Positions 24,380 to 35,986 of a stretch of 64,000 bases of DNA are shown here, one piece after another. The DNA lies in assembly GCA_033439795.1 (NCBI GenBank), contig JAUTDP010000007.1, positions 434,001 to 498,000 of the forward strand. Direction: 5' to 3'. Source of the DNA: Sordaria brevicollis. Its lineage: Eukaryota; Ascomycota; Sordariomycetes; Sordariales; Sordariaceae. How positions within the stretch are numbered: position 1 is the stretch's first letter; each line of letters starts with the position of its first letter. The position numbers and the translations under genes were made by a program. The notes under the pieces are model-generated. The model was not told the origin of the DNA. It did not search any database and saw only the letters and a list, made by a program, of their open reading frames with translations.

Positions 24380-26660
24380 TATTTTTATTATCCGCGAATT
24401 AGAAAAATTACCGTTTAAAGGTATTATATTAATTAATAAAGTCGGGATTAGTAAAACCCTGATTTATTTAATAGTAATCGTACTTTACATTGTATAATTT
24501 TAAATTTAAAAGTAAATAGAATAGAATATTACCGCCCTATTTATATTAATTTTATGACCGCTATTATTAATTCTATAAATATTTATAGAAATTATAAAAA
24601 TATTCGGCGATAATATTAATATTTATATATAATTCGATTATAAAAGGGCTTTCGTAGTTAATAATCCGTATTATAAATATACCCTAAATTAAATAAAGTT
24701 TAATAAATTTATAACGAAGTATATCCGCCGTAAAAACGACCCCGATATTATTAAAATTATTATCCTTATAGCGTAATCTATAATAAATAACCGGTAGGTA
24801 TTTTCTTTCAATTATTTATATAATCTTAAAAACTCTAATTTTTTAAAGAGCTAAAACGTTTTCGAACCCCGCCCCCCTCCTATCGCGCCCCGTAAAAATA
24901 AAGGTAAAGGTAAGGCTAAAATTAAGGCTAAAATTAAAATTAAAATTAAAACGAAAGCCGTATTACTATTAAAAAACGAATCCGATAATAATAATTCTAA
25001 TTCCTCGGGTTTTAGTACGGATTATAATATAAAGGAGTAATTACGTTTATAAACCCTCCTTATTAATTTTAGTTATTTTATACCCTTAATTTTTATATAT
25101 TAATTATTTATATATTTAGAAATTAAATACCCTAAACCTTTAAAAAGGGGTAGAAAATAAGTAAAATTTATAAAATCGTTATAATTTATTACGATAATAT
25201 TAAATTTATATGCGTTATTATCGACGAAATTTAAATTATCTAATATACGGATAATAATATTTAGTATTCTATTTATAAAATTCCGAAAGCCTATATTATT
25301 TTTTATTCGGTTATACCTTTATTTAATTCCGTTTTAAATTTAAAAGCGTTTATATCTATATTATAAAATAATATAAACCTTTTATTTCGGTCCGAATCCT
25401 TTGACGAAAAGGATTTTAATATCGAAGGCGCTTATTAAAAGGATAGCCCTAATTACCTTTTTATAAAGGACGCGGATAGTAAAATAATTATATAATTCTT
25501 AACGATTTATTAAAATTTAAAATTCGATTAGTAAATACTATATTTATAATATTAGCGGTAGATTGTAAATAAAAGCGCTATTTCGAATTTAAAAACCGAT
25601 TATATTATTAATTAATTTTATATTTTTTTCCTATATAAAGGTATATAAATACCCCTTACCTTTCTTAATAGCTAAATTACCTATTTATTTATTATAATCC
25701 TACTTATACGGGTATATTATATTTATTTAAAATATAGTACGCGGTTTTATTAATAAGTAATTAACGTAATAAATTATTATTTAATTAAAGTATTTAAGGA
25801 GGTTAAATATATCGATTTAAAGATTATTATCGCTTCCCCGAATATAAAGCGAATATTTAAAGGCGTAAAATCTAATTTTATACGTAATTTATATTTCCTT
25901 TCGTAGGACGTTTATTATTAAGATATATTATAAGCCGATAATTTTTTAGGTAAAATAAATACGGAAAAGTTATAAATTTTTAACGGAGAATTAAATAAAG
26001 AATTATATTTTATTAGAAAGTCGAAAATATTAAAAATAACGAATTTGGGCGTTAATAAAGTAAGTAAGCTTTTGAAATTTAATATTAATAGAAGGTTAGT
26101 ATATATATATATATTTTTAATTAATAACGCTAATATTATTCCCTTAAGCGATAAATTTGAAATAATATATTAAGCCGCGTTTTAATCGCCGCTTTAATAT
26201 TGGATTTTATAAAAGGTACGGGATTATAATTTAAAGGGAGAGTAAATACTTATTATAATTAATTATCCTTGGATATAAATATAAATTATTTTTCCTCTAT
26301 TTAAAATTAATAGGGGGAATTATACTTAACCCCCCTATTAATTTCGAATATATTCGGTACGTATTAATTATATATAGGGTCTTTTTATAGATTTTACGTA
26401 AAGTTAGTTTTATAATAAAAATTATTATATTTAAATAGAGTATTTTAAAGTATAGAATTATTATTAACGATTAAAACGACGTTTATTCGTAAATAAACGT
26501 TTTATTATTAAATTTTAGCGTTAACGTTATAGGTTTAAATATTTATTTTTACTATTTTATTAATATTAGCCTATATTATATTTAAAATATTTCTATTATT
26601 TTATAATTTATAGGGCGTTTTTACCGAATTGGTTAAAAGAAGGTAATTAATTAATATTTC
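24380..26660 (+). pseudogene. RIP-destroyed SNF2-type helicase/ATPase relic
   Basis: Ghost helicase motifs appear in the correct order on the plus strand. Motif I is at about 24,435-24,461 (now read as NKVGISKTL, consistent with an original DExGLGKT loop). Motif II is at 25,214-25,231 (VIIDEI). Motif III is at 25,304-25,327 (YSVIPLFN, consistent with SATPLxN). Motif V is at 26,526-26,540 (VIGLN). Motif VI is at 26,604-26,639 (an interrupted Q-x-IGRFYRIGQKK). Substitutions such as D to N, E to K, A to V and Q to stop are what C-to-T changes produce. Motif I is in one frame, II and III share another, and V and VI return to the first, so indels, introns or insertions intervene. A G-run palindrome lies between III and V. 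The motif set resembles SNF2 (superfamily 2) proteins rather than RecQ. It is a pseudogene and no function remains. Confidence 0.75.
26300..26345. repeat. G-run palindrome, cluster 5
   Basis: TTTAAAATTAATAGGGGG pairs with CCCCCCTATTAATTTCGAA across a 12-nt loop. It lies inside the ghost helicase region. Confidence 0.85.
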
Positions 26661-27894
26661 CCGTAAATAAATAGGATTTTATTGGATTAATAAAAAGATT
26701 AAATAATTCGTAAGGTTAATACGTACCTTCTTTATTAATTTTGTATCTACCCTATATTAACGTTTTAATAGTAAATTTATTTTTTATAATTTATTTTAAC
26801 TTTATTAAAAAAGGTTATATTTCTTTATTTTAAATCCGTTATTACGTACAAAATTATAAAAATAATCTTTACTTATAGTTTTAATCGTTATATTTAAGTA
26901 GTTGAATTACTTTAAAGGATTATAAATTTTATAATATAATATATTTAATATATTAATATTATTTACTCTATTATTATTGAAGCGTTCGTTAAATATTTAT
27001 ATAATAATTTTAAAAAGGCTTTTAATAATATTCGATACTTTTAATTTATTATTGTAAAATATTTATTTATTATTAGGCCGGTATATATTAATTAATATTC
27101 TAATTATATGAATCCTATTACCCCTAACCGATTTAAAGAGGTTGCGAATTCTATTTTTATATTAAATAGTAACGAAAAGAGGCGGTATTTAATATAAATA
27201 GTATTATATTTAATTAGGTCGGCCTAATAAAAATAAAAATATTAAATTTAAAAATAAAAAAGGTTTATTAAAGGGTTACGTTAATTTTTTTTAACGATTG
27301 AAGACGTTATATTATATATAGTAGATTTCTGTACGTAGATTTTAAAGTACGGCCGGCCTATATAAATTCCCTACGGTTTCTAGAAGTATAATATTAATAA
27401 AGTAAAATTTAATAATAGTAAAGACTCTTTATTAAAATATTATAAGAAGAAGGATAATAAAGGCGATAAAAGCGATAATAATATTACCGAATTTAATAAA
27501 AACGATCCTAAATTATAAAAATTTATTTGAATTATAATTAATTATATAATTTATAAATTATGTACCCCTTTTACTATATTTAGAAAGAATTTTCCCGGAA
27601 ATTCCTTTAAAGTTAAAAAGGGCGTTATTTTCTTTAAGTTCGTCTGCCCTCCCGAAATTAATATTTATAAATACGATATTAGAAAAGGTTACGGTATTTA
27701 TTACTTAAATGGATACGCGCCGTTTAATAAGGATAAATATTTATTCGTTTAATAATTCGGTAAAGCGGTAAATATATAAGTAATTTATAAATTCTTTAGC
27801 GGCGATATATATAATAATAAAGAGATAATTTAAATATCCGAAGCTTTAGCGAAATACGTTCGTAAAAATATTATAGCTTATTAGGCTAAATTTA

Positions 27895-27930
27895 ATTAAA
27901 ATTAATAGGGGGCCCCTATAAATTTTAAAT
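27895..27930. repeat. G-run palindrome, cluster 6 (no loop)
   Basis: TTAAAATTAATAGGGGGC runs directly into CCCTATAAATTTTAAAT, making a nearly perfect loopless palindrome. It directly abuts the tandem array that follows. Confidence 0.85.
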
Positions 27931-28430
27931 AATTTATTTTATTTTATTCGAAATATCTTTTTTATAATTAATTTATAAAATTTTGTAGAAAATAATAGGA
28001 TTAGGTTAAATAAATCCTTTTATAAATTCTAAGTAATTTTTTTTCTTTATTTGCGATGTTCGTTTTATAGTTAATTTTTATAATTTAGTAGAATATAATA
28101 GGATTAGGTTAAATAAATCCCTTTTATAAATTTTAAGTAATTTTCTTTCTTTATTTACAATATTCGTTTTATAATTAACTTTTATAATTTAGTAGAATAT
28201 AATAAGATTAAGTTAAATAGGCCCCCCCTATAAATTCTAAGTGGTTTTTTTCTTTGTTCGAAATATTCGTTTTATAGTTGACTTTTATAATTTAGTGGAA
28301 TATAATAGGATTAAGTTAAATAGGCCCCCCCTATAAATTCTAGGTGGTTTTTTTCCTTATTCGAAATATTCGTTTTATAGTTAACCTTTATAATTTAGTA
28401 GAATATAATAGGATTAGGTTAAATAGGGGC
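27905..28430. repeat. ~103-bp tandem repeat array, about five copies
   Basis: The landmark CGTTTTATAGTTAA recurs at 28061, 28165, 28268 and 28371, spacing 103-104 bp. A diverged copy lies before them, from about 27,957. Each unit carries TAATAGGATTAGGTTAAATA and a C-run or its decayed form (CCCCCCCTATAAATTCTA or ATCCCTTTTATAAATT). Confidence 0.92.
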
Positions 28431-29242
28431 CGGGTATTATTAAAGGCCGTAGAGGTATTGAATATTTAGGATTTAGAGATTTTAATAGTTAATTATAAAT
28501 ATAATTTCTTATTTAACGTTAATAATTTTATATAAGCCTATAATAATTATTCTTATATTCGGTATATAATAATATTAGAATATAATAGTAAAGTAATTAA
28601 ACGAATTTATAATATGAAGTAAATATAAAAGTAAAGGTTAATAATTATTATTGTAATGAATTATATTAATAAATTTCTATTTGTATTTAATTTTTAAAAC
28701 GGATATTAATAAAATAATATAATTAATATTGGATTGGTTTACCCTATTTTATTGAATACGAGAACCTAATTGATTCGTTCGCTTAATAGTTATATTTATA
28801 ACGATATACGGTTAAACTTTTATTCGAAACGCTAATCGGTATAGGGTAAATATTGGATTAGGAGTTATATATATATAATTAGGGTAAATTATTTTACGGG
28901 TTTATTATTAAAGATATATAATATTTCGATTAATAGCCGGTTATAAAATAGGAGAGGTAGTAAAGTAGACGAACTCTACTTAGTAAATTTAATACCGGTA
29001 TTATGGACTAATAATTAAGTATTAAATATATTCCAATTTAGTATATTTACGCATTTGCGCGGAATTTCCGTTTAATATCCATTTCTAGCGCCCTATATAG
29101 CGTCCTATATAGATATTATTATTTCAATAAAGAAAATCCCTAATATATAATTTATTATTAAATTAATATAGAAAATATATTTTAAAAGGATAATTAGTAA
29201 TATTAAAATATATAATAAAATTCGTAAATTATATAGTTTAGT

Positions 29243-29306
29243 GGAAAATTTAGGAGATAAAACGAAGTCGCTTCGCCTCCGATTTTATTTCCTAAGATTT
29301 TCTTCC
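29243..29306. repeat. Imperfect hairpin with GC-richer loop
   Basis: TTTAGGAGATAAAACGAAG and CTTCG...GATTTTATTTCCTAA form inverted arms about 5 nt apart around TCG. It stands out because CpG-containing bases are preserved within the AT-rich block. Confidence 0.6.
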
Positions 29307-29319
29307 TTCTTAATTTTAA

Positions 29320-29730
29320 TTTATTCCCTATATTTTTTACTTATTATTATTCTTTACGCTTTTAAGTACGATTTACGGTTATTAATTATTATTATATTTT
29401 TTTATATTTAATTATTAAAATATTTTATTTAGCCTTTTATATATTATATTAATAAATATTTTTAATCCCTATAATGTATTACGAGTAGCCCTTGGGTTTT
29501 TAATTTATTATTCGTTTCGCGGATAGGTTTCGTTTTTTATTTTCTATTATTTACGCTTTTAAGTACGATTTACGGATATTAATTTATTACTTTATATTAT
29601 TATTTAATTATTAAAATATTTTATTAAATTTTTCGTTAATTATATTACGGATATTTTAGTATTTTTAGTATATTACGAATAACCTTTAGACTTTTAATTT
29701 ATTATTTATATTGTAGGTAAATTTATAGAA
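29320..29730. repeat. ~200-bp direct duplication
   Basis: Two successive segments (about 29,320-29,520 and 29,530-29,730) share TTTACGCTTTTAAGTACGAT, then AATTATTAAAATATTTTATT and TATTACGA(G/A)TA(G/A)CC. The differences are mainly transitions. Confidence 0.75.
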
Positions 29731-32562
29731 CGGAGTAGTAGGTACGTTATTATAAAGGATATTTTTAAGGATAGTAATACGGATACTATTATTTTTAATA
29801 TATAAATATTCTATTATTTACGTTTAATAAATTCGTTTAATTTATATTTTTAGTAACCGAATAATTTTAATAGCTATTAATCCTATAAAGATATTAAATT
29901 TAATAAAGGTCGGAATTTAATTTATAAAGATATTGGATTTAATGGTCGGGATAGTGAATTAGAAGTGTACTTTATTATTTAGCGATTATTTAAGAAGAGG
30001 AAGATAAAAATAATATATAGTAACAAATTACCCGCGGGTAGCGCCGGGATTCAAAATTTATATCTTTTTCCGAATTATAATATATTAATTATTAACGAAA
30101 AACGTTTTAAAAAGGGAAATAATTAAGCTAATAAAGTAAATAATATTCAATTCATTTTAATAATTATATTAATATTTTGAGGATAGAAAGACCCGCTTTT
30201 ATTTTTTAATAATTTAGATTATTTTCCTTTCCGTTATAATATAAAAAAGGATTTACCCCCTAAGGTCTTTAGTATTTAAATTCCTATTAAATACGTATAA
30301 GTCGTTTACGAAATTCGCTTTTTATAAGTAAAACCCGGCTCCGATAAAGAAGTTTTATATTATTTAATTTTAAGGCCTTTCGACTTTTAAATATTAAAAA
30401 CGTATAATCCTAATTAATTCTATTAATTTACCGTCTTAATAATTCTATTTTTAATATTAAAATAGCCGTAAAATTATTATTTATAATTATAAACTTATTT
30501 TGAAATTAAAGCGTTTAACCTCTTTTCTGCTAATATACTATTTATATAGCCGGCGTCGATTAAATTATATTCCGTTATCCAAATTCTTTTATAAAAAAAT
30601 TAAATAAAATACGTAATTAATTATATACCGAATATTATATTACGTATATTTAATTTTTGGCTATACGAAGCTTTTATCGCTTAACCCTCGTTTATTAAAC
30701 GGGTAATATAATTTAAAATTGAAATTGGTTATATAAATAGCGAAAAAGTGAAATAAAGGGAATTAATAACCTAATTTAATAATTATTTAAAGTACCCTAC
30801 TACGAAGTTATTCGAAAAATTATTATTTAAAGAAGTTATAATATAGGGCGAAAAGTGGCTATATTCTAGATAGATATTTCAAACCCCCCCCTTTAATTAA
30901 AAAAAGCGTATTCCGGTTTCTACTTCCAGTAATTTAATTCTATAGGAATTATAATATCCGCCGAATTAGCGTAAAGGAAAGGGAAACGATATAGAAGTAA
31001 TAAATATATTTCGTTTCCTATTTACCCTTTTATTTTAATTTATATTAGGTAATAGGGAAGGTAAATCCTCCTTTATAAATAGAATACTACGCGTATATTA
31101 ATATTTATAATATAATGTTTATACGTTGTAAGGATACGTTATTAGAATTTATTTACGAAATATAAATTTTAATTACGCTAAATAATATTAATTAAAAGAT
31201 TTACTATTTAAAGAATACGTAGTGTAATATATTAATTAATAATTAGAGTAAGTTAAAATATTAATTTAAATATATAAAGGTTAGGATTAACGTTATAAAA
31301 GTATTTATTTATTTTATTAATATATATTTCGAAATATTATATTTAAGGATTAATAAAGGTACTCCTATATATTACGCAAAGGCGCCTTATAATATAACGT
31401 ACATTTTCGAAGCCAAATTAGACGTAAAAATTCTTATTATACGGGCGGAGGTTAAAACGGTCTTTAATTAATATACTAAACCGGGGGCGGGGATTTTAAA
31501 AAAGGGTAAAAAAATACCCAACCTTTTAAATATAATATAGGGTAATAATTAAAAGAATTAAGAACGTATTTTCTATATTTACTATATTATTTCGATATTA
31601 TTTAATTTATACGTTAATAAAGTATAGGGGATTTATTCTAAATTTTACGTTAATAGCGCGTAGCCCTTACGCGGATATAATATATACTATATCTTTCCTT
31701 CGTTTAAATTTTTCGATAATTATTTATATTTATTTTCTTCCCTTTTTATAACCTCTATACGCTATAATAATAGTATATATTAAAAACGAAGATTTTTAAT
31801 TATTCCGGTTTTTATATAACGAATATATTTTTAAAATTAAAGGGTAAGTAATATATATTTAATATTATTTAATTTATTTTAATAATTACGCTTTTAATTC
31901 CTTATATTGCCGGCCTTATACCGTTTCTATATAGGTTGTAATTTAAATAATTTTTACTCTCCCCCTAAAAATTAATATCGAGGCTATTAAATTTATTACC
32001 GTATAATATATTTACGTCCGGTTTTATAAGTAACCCTTTGCCCCTATTATTTTTAAAGACGTATTAACCTTCAATTACGTAGCGGGTACGAAGCCGAATA
32101 AATAAATTTATTATCGATAGTTTAATATAGGCGGTAATATCTATAAATTCCCTCCCGGCCTTAATATAAACGTATTTGAAATAGTCTTTTAAATAAATAT
32201 TATAAAAATATATAAATAAAAGGCGGAATCGGCTATAGAATTATAAATTATAAAGGATTTATAGAAATAAATTAAATATTTATATTACGCTATATATCGT
32301 TTTTTTAATAGGATTTATAAAATTATATACGGTCGTATTTACGTTTATCCTAAAGATTATTAAGATTTAAATAAATTTAGCGTTTTGTAGTTAAAGTATT
32401 ATAATTTCCGGTAATTAGCGGGCGGATAATAATATTATAACGCTTTAGGAAATAAATAATAACGAATTTAATTTATTTATAGGCGATTATTAAATATATA
32501 ATTTTATTATTTTTATTTTCTATTTAAATAAAATTTTGCCCTCGTTCTTATTTTAAAGGAAT

Positions 32563-32756
32563 TAAAATTAATAGGGGGGATATACGAATTAAGTGCGATT
32601 TAAAATTAATAAGGGGGATATATAATAACCCCCCTTCCTTCCCCTTTATTAATTTTAAATTTTTTTAGGTTCGTATTTTCCCGATATATATCCCTTCTAT
32701 TAATTTTAGGTCGCGCTTAGTTCGTATATCCCTTTATTAATTTTAAAGTTATAACC
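32563..32756. repeat. 194-bp foldback containing nested G-run palindromes (cluster 7)
   Basis: The left arm (about 32,563-32,612) reads AAAATTAATAGGGGGG, then ATATACGAATTAAGTGCGAT. The reverse complement of the right arm (about 32,693-32,756) reads AAAATTAATAAAGGGATA, then TACGAACTAAGCGCGACC. Most arm differences are C-to-T type. Between them lies a further G-run/C-run pair. Confidence 0.82.
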
Positions 32757-34379
32757 CTTTTATTTTATTAATCCTTTATTTATTATTAGAGAATTATATA
32801 CGGATTTTTAATTAATTTATACGAATTGTTATATTATATAATTTTAAAAGGGTAGGGTATAAATACGAAATTAATATAGAATTGCCCTATATTAAAAATG
32901 TATTAAATTATATTTAAATCCTATTTTATAAGTATTTAAATATCGTTAAAATTATCGTCCGAAAGAATAATATTATTAAAATATATATAATCGCCCTTAT
33001 TATTTTCGATAATTATATTTTTTAAATTTATTTCCGTTTATACGGTTAATTAATTGGGGTTATAAATAATCGTTTACTTATTTACTCGTAAAAGTCGGAC
33101 TTTTTTTATATTAAAAATATTAAATTTTAATTTTAATAATATTATTAGGCTATTTTATAGGATATTTAGTATATTAAATCTAACGTCGTTAAGTGGTTTA
33201 AGCGTAATATATTTTTAATATATTTATTTATTCCGGTATATAGTATAAATATAATTAATAATATCTTTATTTATAAATAGGTTCGTATATTTATTAGCTT
33301 TATACGTTCGTATATTATTTTCCAATCCCTTTTAAATTAATATAATATATAGGCCGATTATAGAAAATCGTATAAATATAATACGATATTTATATATAGA
33401 ATTTTTATTAAATTTAATATCTTCGGTATATAAAGTATTAATATATTCCAATGTTTAATTAATAGGCTTCTATTCGTTACCGGTTATAGAGTAACGTATT
33501 ATATTAGAGTGTAAGATAGTATCTACGAACGGTTCGTTTATAATTTCGGGGCGAAGTAATTATATTAAATAGAGTATTTTAGGTTTATAATTATTGGATT
33601 TACTACTATAAAATAAAATAAGAAATAAATTTATAATTTCGCGAAGTATATTATAATTTCTTATAAATACAATTTCGTTAAATATTATAAAGATACGAAT
33701 AACCTATAGGTACTGATATATATTATAATAGTCCGTATTTATTTTCCTTAGTAACGTTTTGTATCCGGATTATATAATTAGGGAAAAAATATTATTATAA
33801 ATAGAATATAATTATTTTTCGATATAATCCCCTTTTATATAGCGTAATGCTTAACGTACCGAAGATTTTATAAGATCGGATTCGGGCAAATAATTATATT
33901 AAATTAATTTTATAATAAGGAAAGTTAGGATTTTTAAAGTAAATAAATCTTTTAATAAATGTTAATTATTATAGAATTTAATCTTTTCCTTCTTTATTCG
34001 GGCGTTCTTCCCGAGGCCGTTAATATTCTGAATTATTAAGGGTTAAAAGATATAAAAGATTATATTAACGTAATTTATAAAAATATAAAAGAATATAGGG
34101 ATAATAAGGATTTATTATTTATAATTATAAGTATAATTAATTTCAAATTAATTAAAAACAATATAACGGATAAAGGATATTATTTTCTAATCGCTATATA
34201 TTAAAATAAATCGGTCCTTAAAATCGTTTTCGTTAAACCCGAGGATATCGAAGAATAATTTATTATATAATTAATAAATATTAGTTATTTTACTTTTATT
34301 TTTTATAATTATAAGTATTTATAATATATAATTTATATTAATTTTAGTTCGTTTAATAATTAGGAAAATTAAAATATTC

Positions 34380-34735
34380 TATTCGGGTTATTGCCCCCGG
34401 CCGCGGAATATAGAAGTTAACCGCCTTTTAATAATATAATATACCGCTTCGTAGAAGGATAGTGGAATAATATTAAAGTAATTAAAGAGTTATTTAATTT
34501 CAAATTTAATATATAGGCGCTATTAAGCCAGAATAAATAGGCTATAGACGTTAGGATTACCGACGGAGAGGTATATAGTAAGATTTTATATAACGTTTTA
34601 TTGCCCGATATTAAGCCTACCGATATAGTTTATAAAATTAAAATTATCGTAGATAATAATTATATTAGGATTACGGTTAATGAATTTAAAATTAGTTTTA
34701 ATAATATTAATATAAGAATAAATATTAAGAAAGTA
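34380..34735 (+). pseudogene. Unidentified RIP-mutated ghost reading frame
   Basis: One plus-strand frame runs about 115 codons with only four stops, all TAA/TAG of the kind RIP makes from Gln or Trp codons. The last ~70 codons have no stop. I do not recognise the family. Confidence 0.35.
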
Positions 34736-35913
34736 AGTAAATATATATTATAGAAATTTCCGTAAATTGGTTAATCGTACCGAATATAATTTTATATAAC
34801 GATATTATATTAAAGTAAATTAATATATTATATATACGAATTTATATAAAATTATTTTTAAAATAAATATTAAATAATTATAGGATAAAGGTATTTTTTT
34901 AAAGCGCGAACGAATTTATAATAATAAATATTATAATAATAATTCTATTATAAACGTTTTATTATTTTTAGGGATTGAGTTTCTACTAGTATAATTTTTA
35001 TAATACGCATTATTATATATATAATATTATAAGTAAGGAAGTCAAATTTGGCGCGTATTGGGCTATAATTTTATAGGTATTACGGAGCCGAGACTGAATT
35101 TAAATAATATTTAAAATATTTTTAATAGTAGGATTATAAAATATATTATTAATATTATTAAATAATTCGGTAAAAAATTATTAGAAATTTAATTAACGTA
35201 GGAGTATTTTAAATTCGGAACGGAAGGAAGTTTTAAAGTACGTTTTAAATTGTATATAAAATTAGTATATTATATAGGATAGAATAGAATCTTTAAAGGA
35301 AAGGGGTTTAAAAGTATTAGAATTATTTTATTTTAAATATAAATAAATTCCGTAATCGGTAAATACTTATTATATAAACGAATATCGAAGGGCGAAAATA
35401 AATAAATTAAAACGTTTATTAAATTGGTATAAATTCAAATTATTTTAATATATAAATAGAAAAACGAAGTATTATTATAAATTTAAATAATATAACCGGA
35501 TTTAAATATAAATTTTATCGAGGGAATTCTAAATAAAAATAGATTTTTCGGATCCTGATTTTGGTATAAAATCTTTATTGAGTAATATATTATATTCGGT
35601 TTATAATTCGTCAATTTATTATTTATTAGGTTTAATTTGTATTATATATAACGATATAATATATAAGCTTTAAATTTGTAACGTTCGGATAAGGGAAAAA
35701 AGAATTGAAATTAGTTCGTCGATTTGAATTGGTTAGTAGGATATAAATATATTAAAAATATTAAGAAATAATAGCGGAAAAAATAGGATTAGTAAAAATA
35801 TTATAATAATTATCGATTATATATATTAAATATATTAGAGATTTTAGGGAAGTATTTTTATAGATTAAACCCTTTTATTTAGGTTATGTTTAGACCGTAG
35901 TAAGCTACGTAGT

Positions 35914-35986
35914 TTGGAACCTGCGGGTCCAAAAATGGTGTAATATTTAATTAGTAGGGGGGTATATATCCCCATTTGGACCCGCA
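35914..35986. repeat. Right boundary repeat and 65-bp terminal-inverted-repeat structure
   Basis: The direct repeat of the left boundary (35914-35954) is here in less mutated form (TGGTG kept). From 35922 to 35986 the sequence begins TGCGGGTCCAAA and ends TTTGGACCCGCA, a perfect 12-bp inverted pair around an AT-rich core. It is either a tiny MITE-like element or the terminus of the large relic. Confidence 0.8.

Larger units (their letters stand above)
18421..35960. mobile_element. 17.5 kb RIP-mutated repeat/transposon relic block
   Basis: Composition switches abruptly at both ends to extreme AT-richness. TpA dominates, CpA/TpG are nearly absent, and CpG, CpC and CpT steps survive. This is the strand-symmetric C-to-T signature of RIP in Neurospora-type fungi, which acts on duplicated DNA. 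No open frame of 60 codons occurs across the whole block. Ghost reading frames with TAA/TAG at expected Gln/Trp codons can be followed in places, the clearest being an SNF2-type helicase. Nested palindromes, a tandem array and duplications suggest several insertions. At ~17.5 kb it fits a dispersed heterochromatic relic rather than a centromere. In living cells such tracts are normally H3K9-methylated and DNA-methylated (known biology, not visible here). Confidence 0.9.

Noticed and set aside
24380..26660. Helicase relic as a RecQ-type telomere-linked helicase
   Set aside because: The visible motifs (VGLGKT-like loop, SATPLxN-like motif III, GRFYRIGQKK-like motif VI) fit SNF2 better than RecQ. 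The nearby TTAGGG tract alone is not enough.
27905..28430. Tandem array as a CRISPR array
   Set aside because: Units of ~103 bp are contiguous without unique spacers, and the context is a eukaryotic RIPed repeat.
18421..35960. AT-rich block as a centromere
   Set aside because: It is only ~17.5 kb with sharp borders and genes close on both sides. Neurospora centromeres are far larger.
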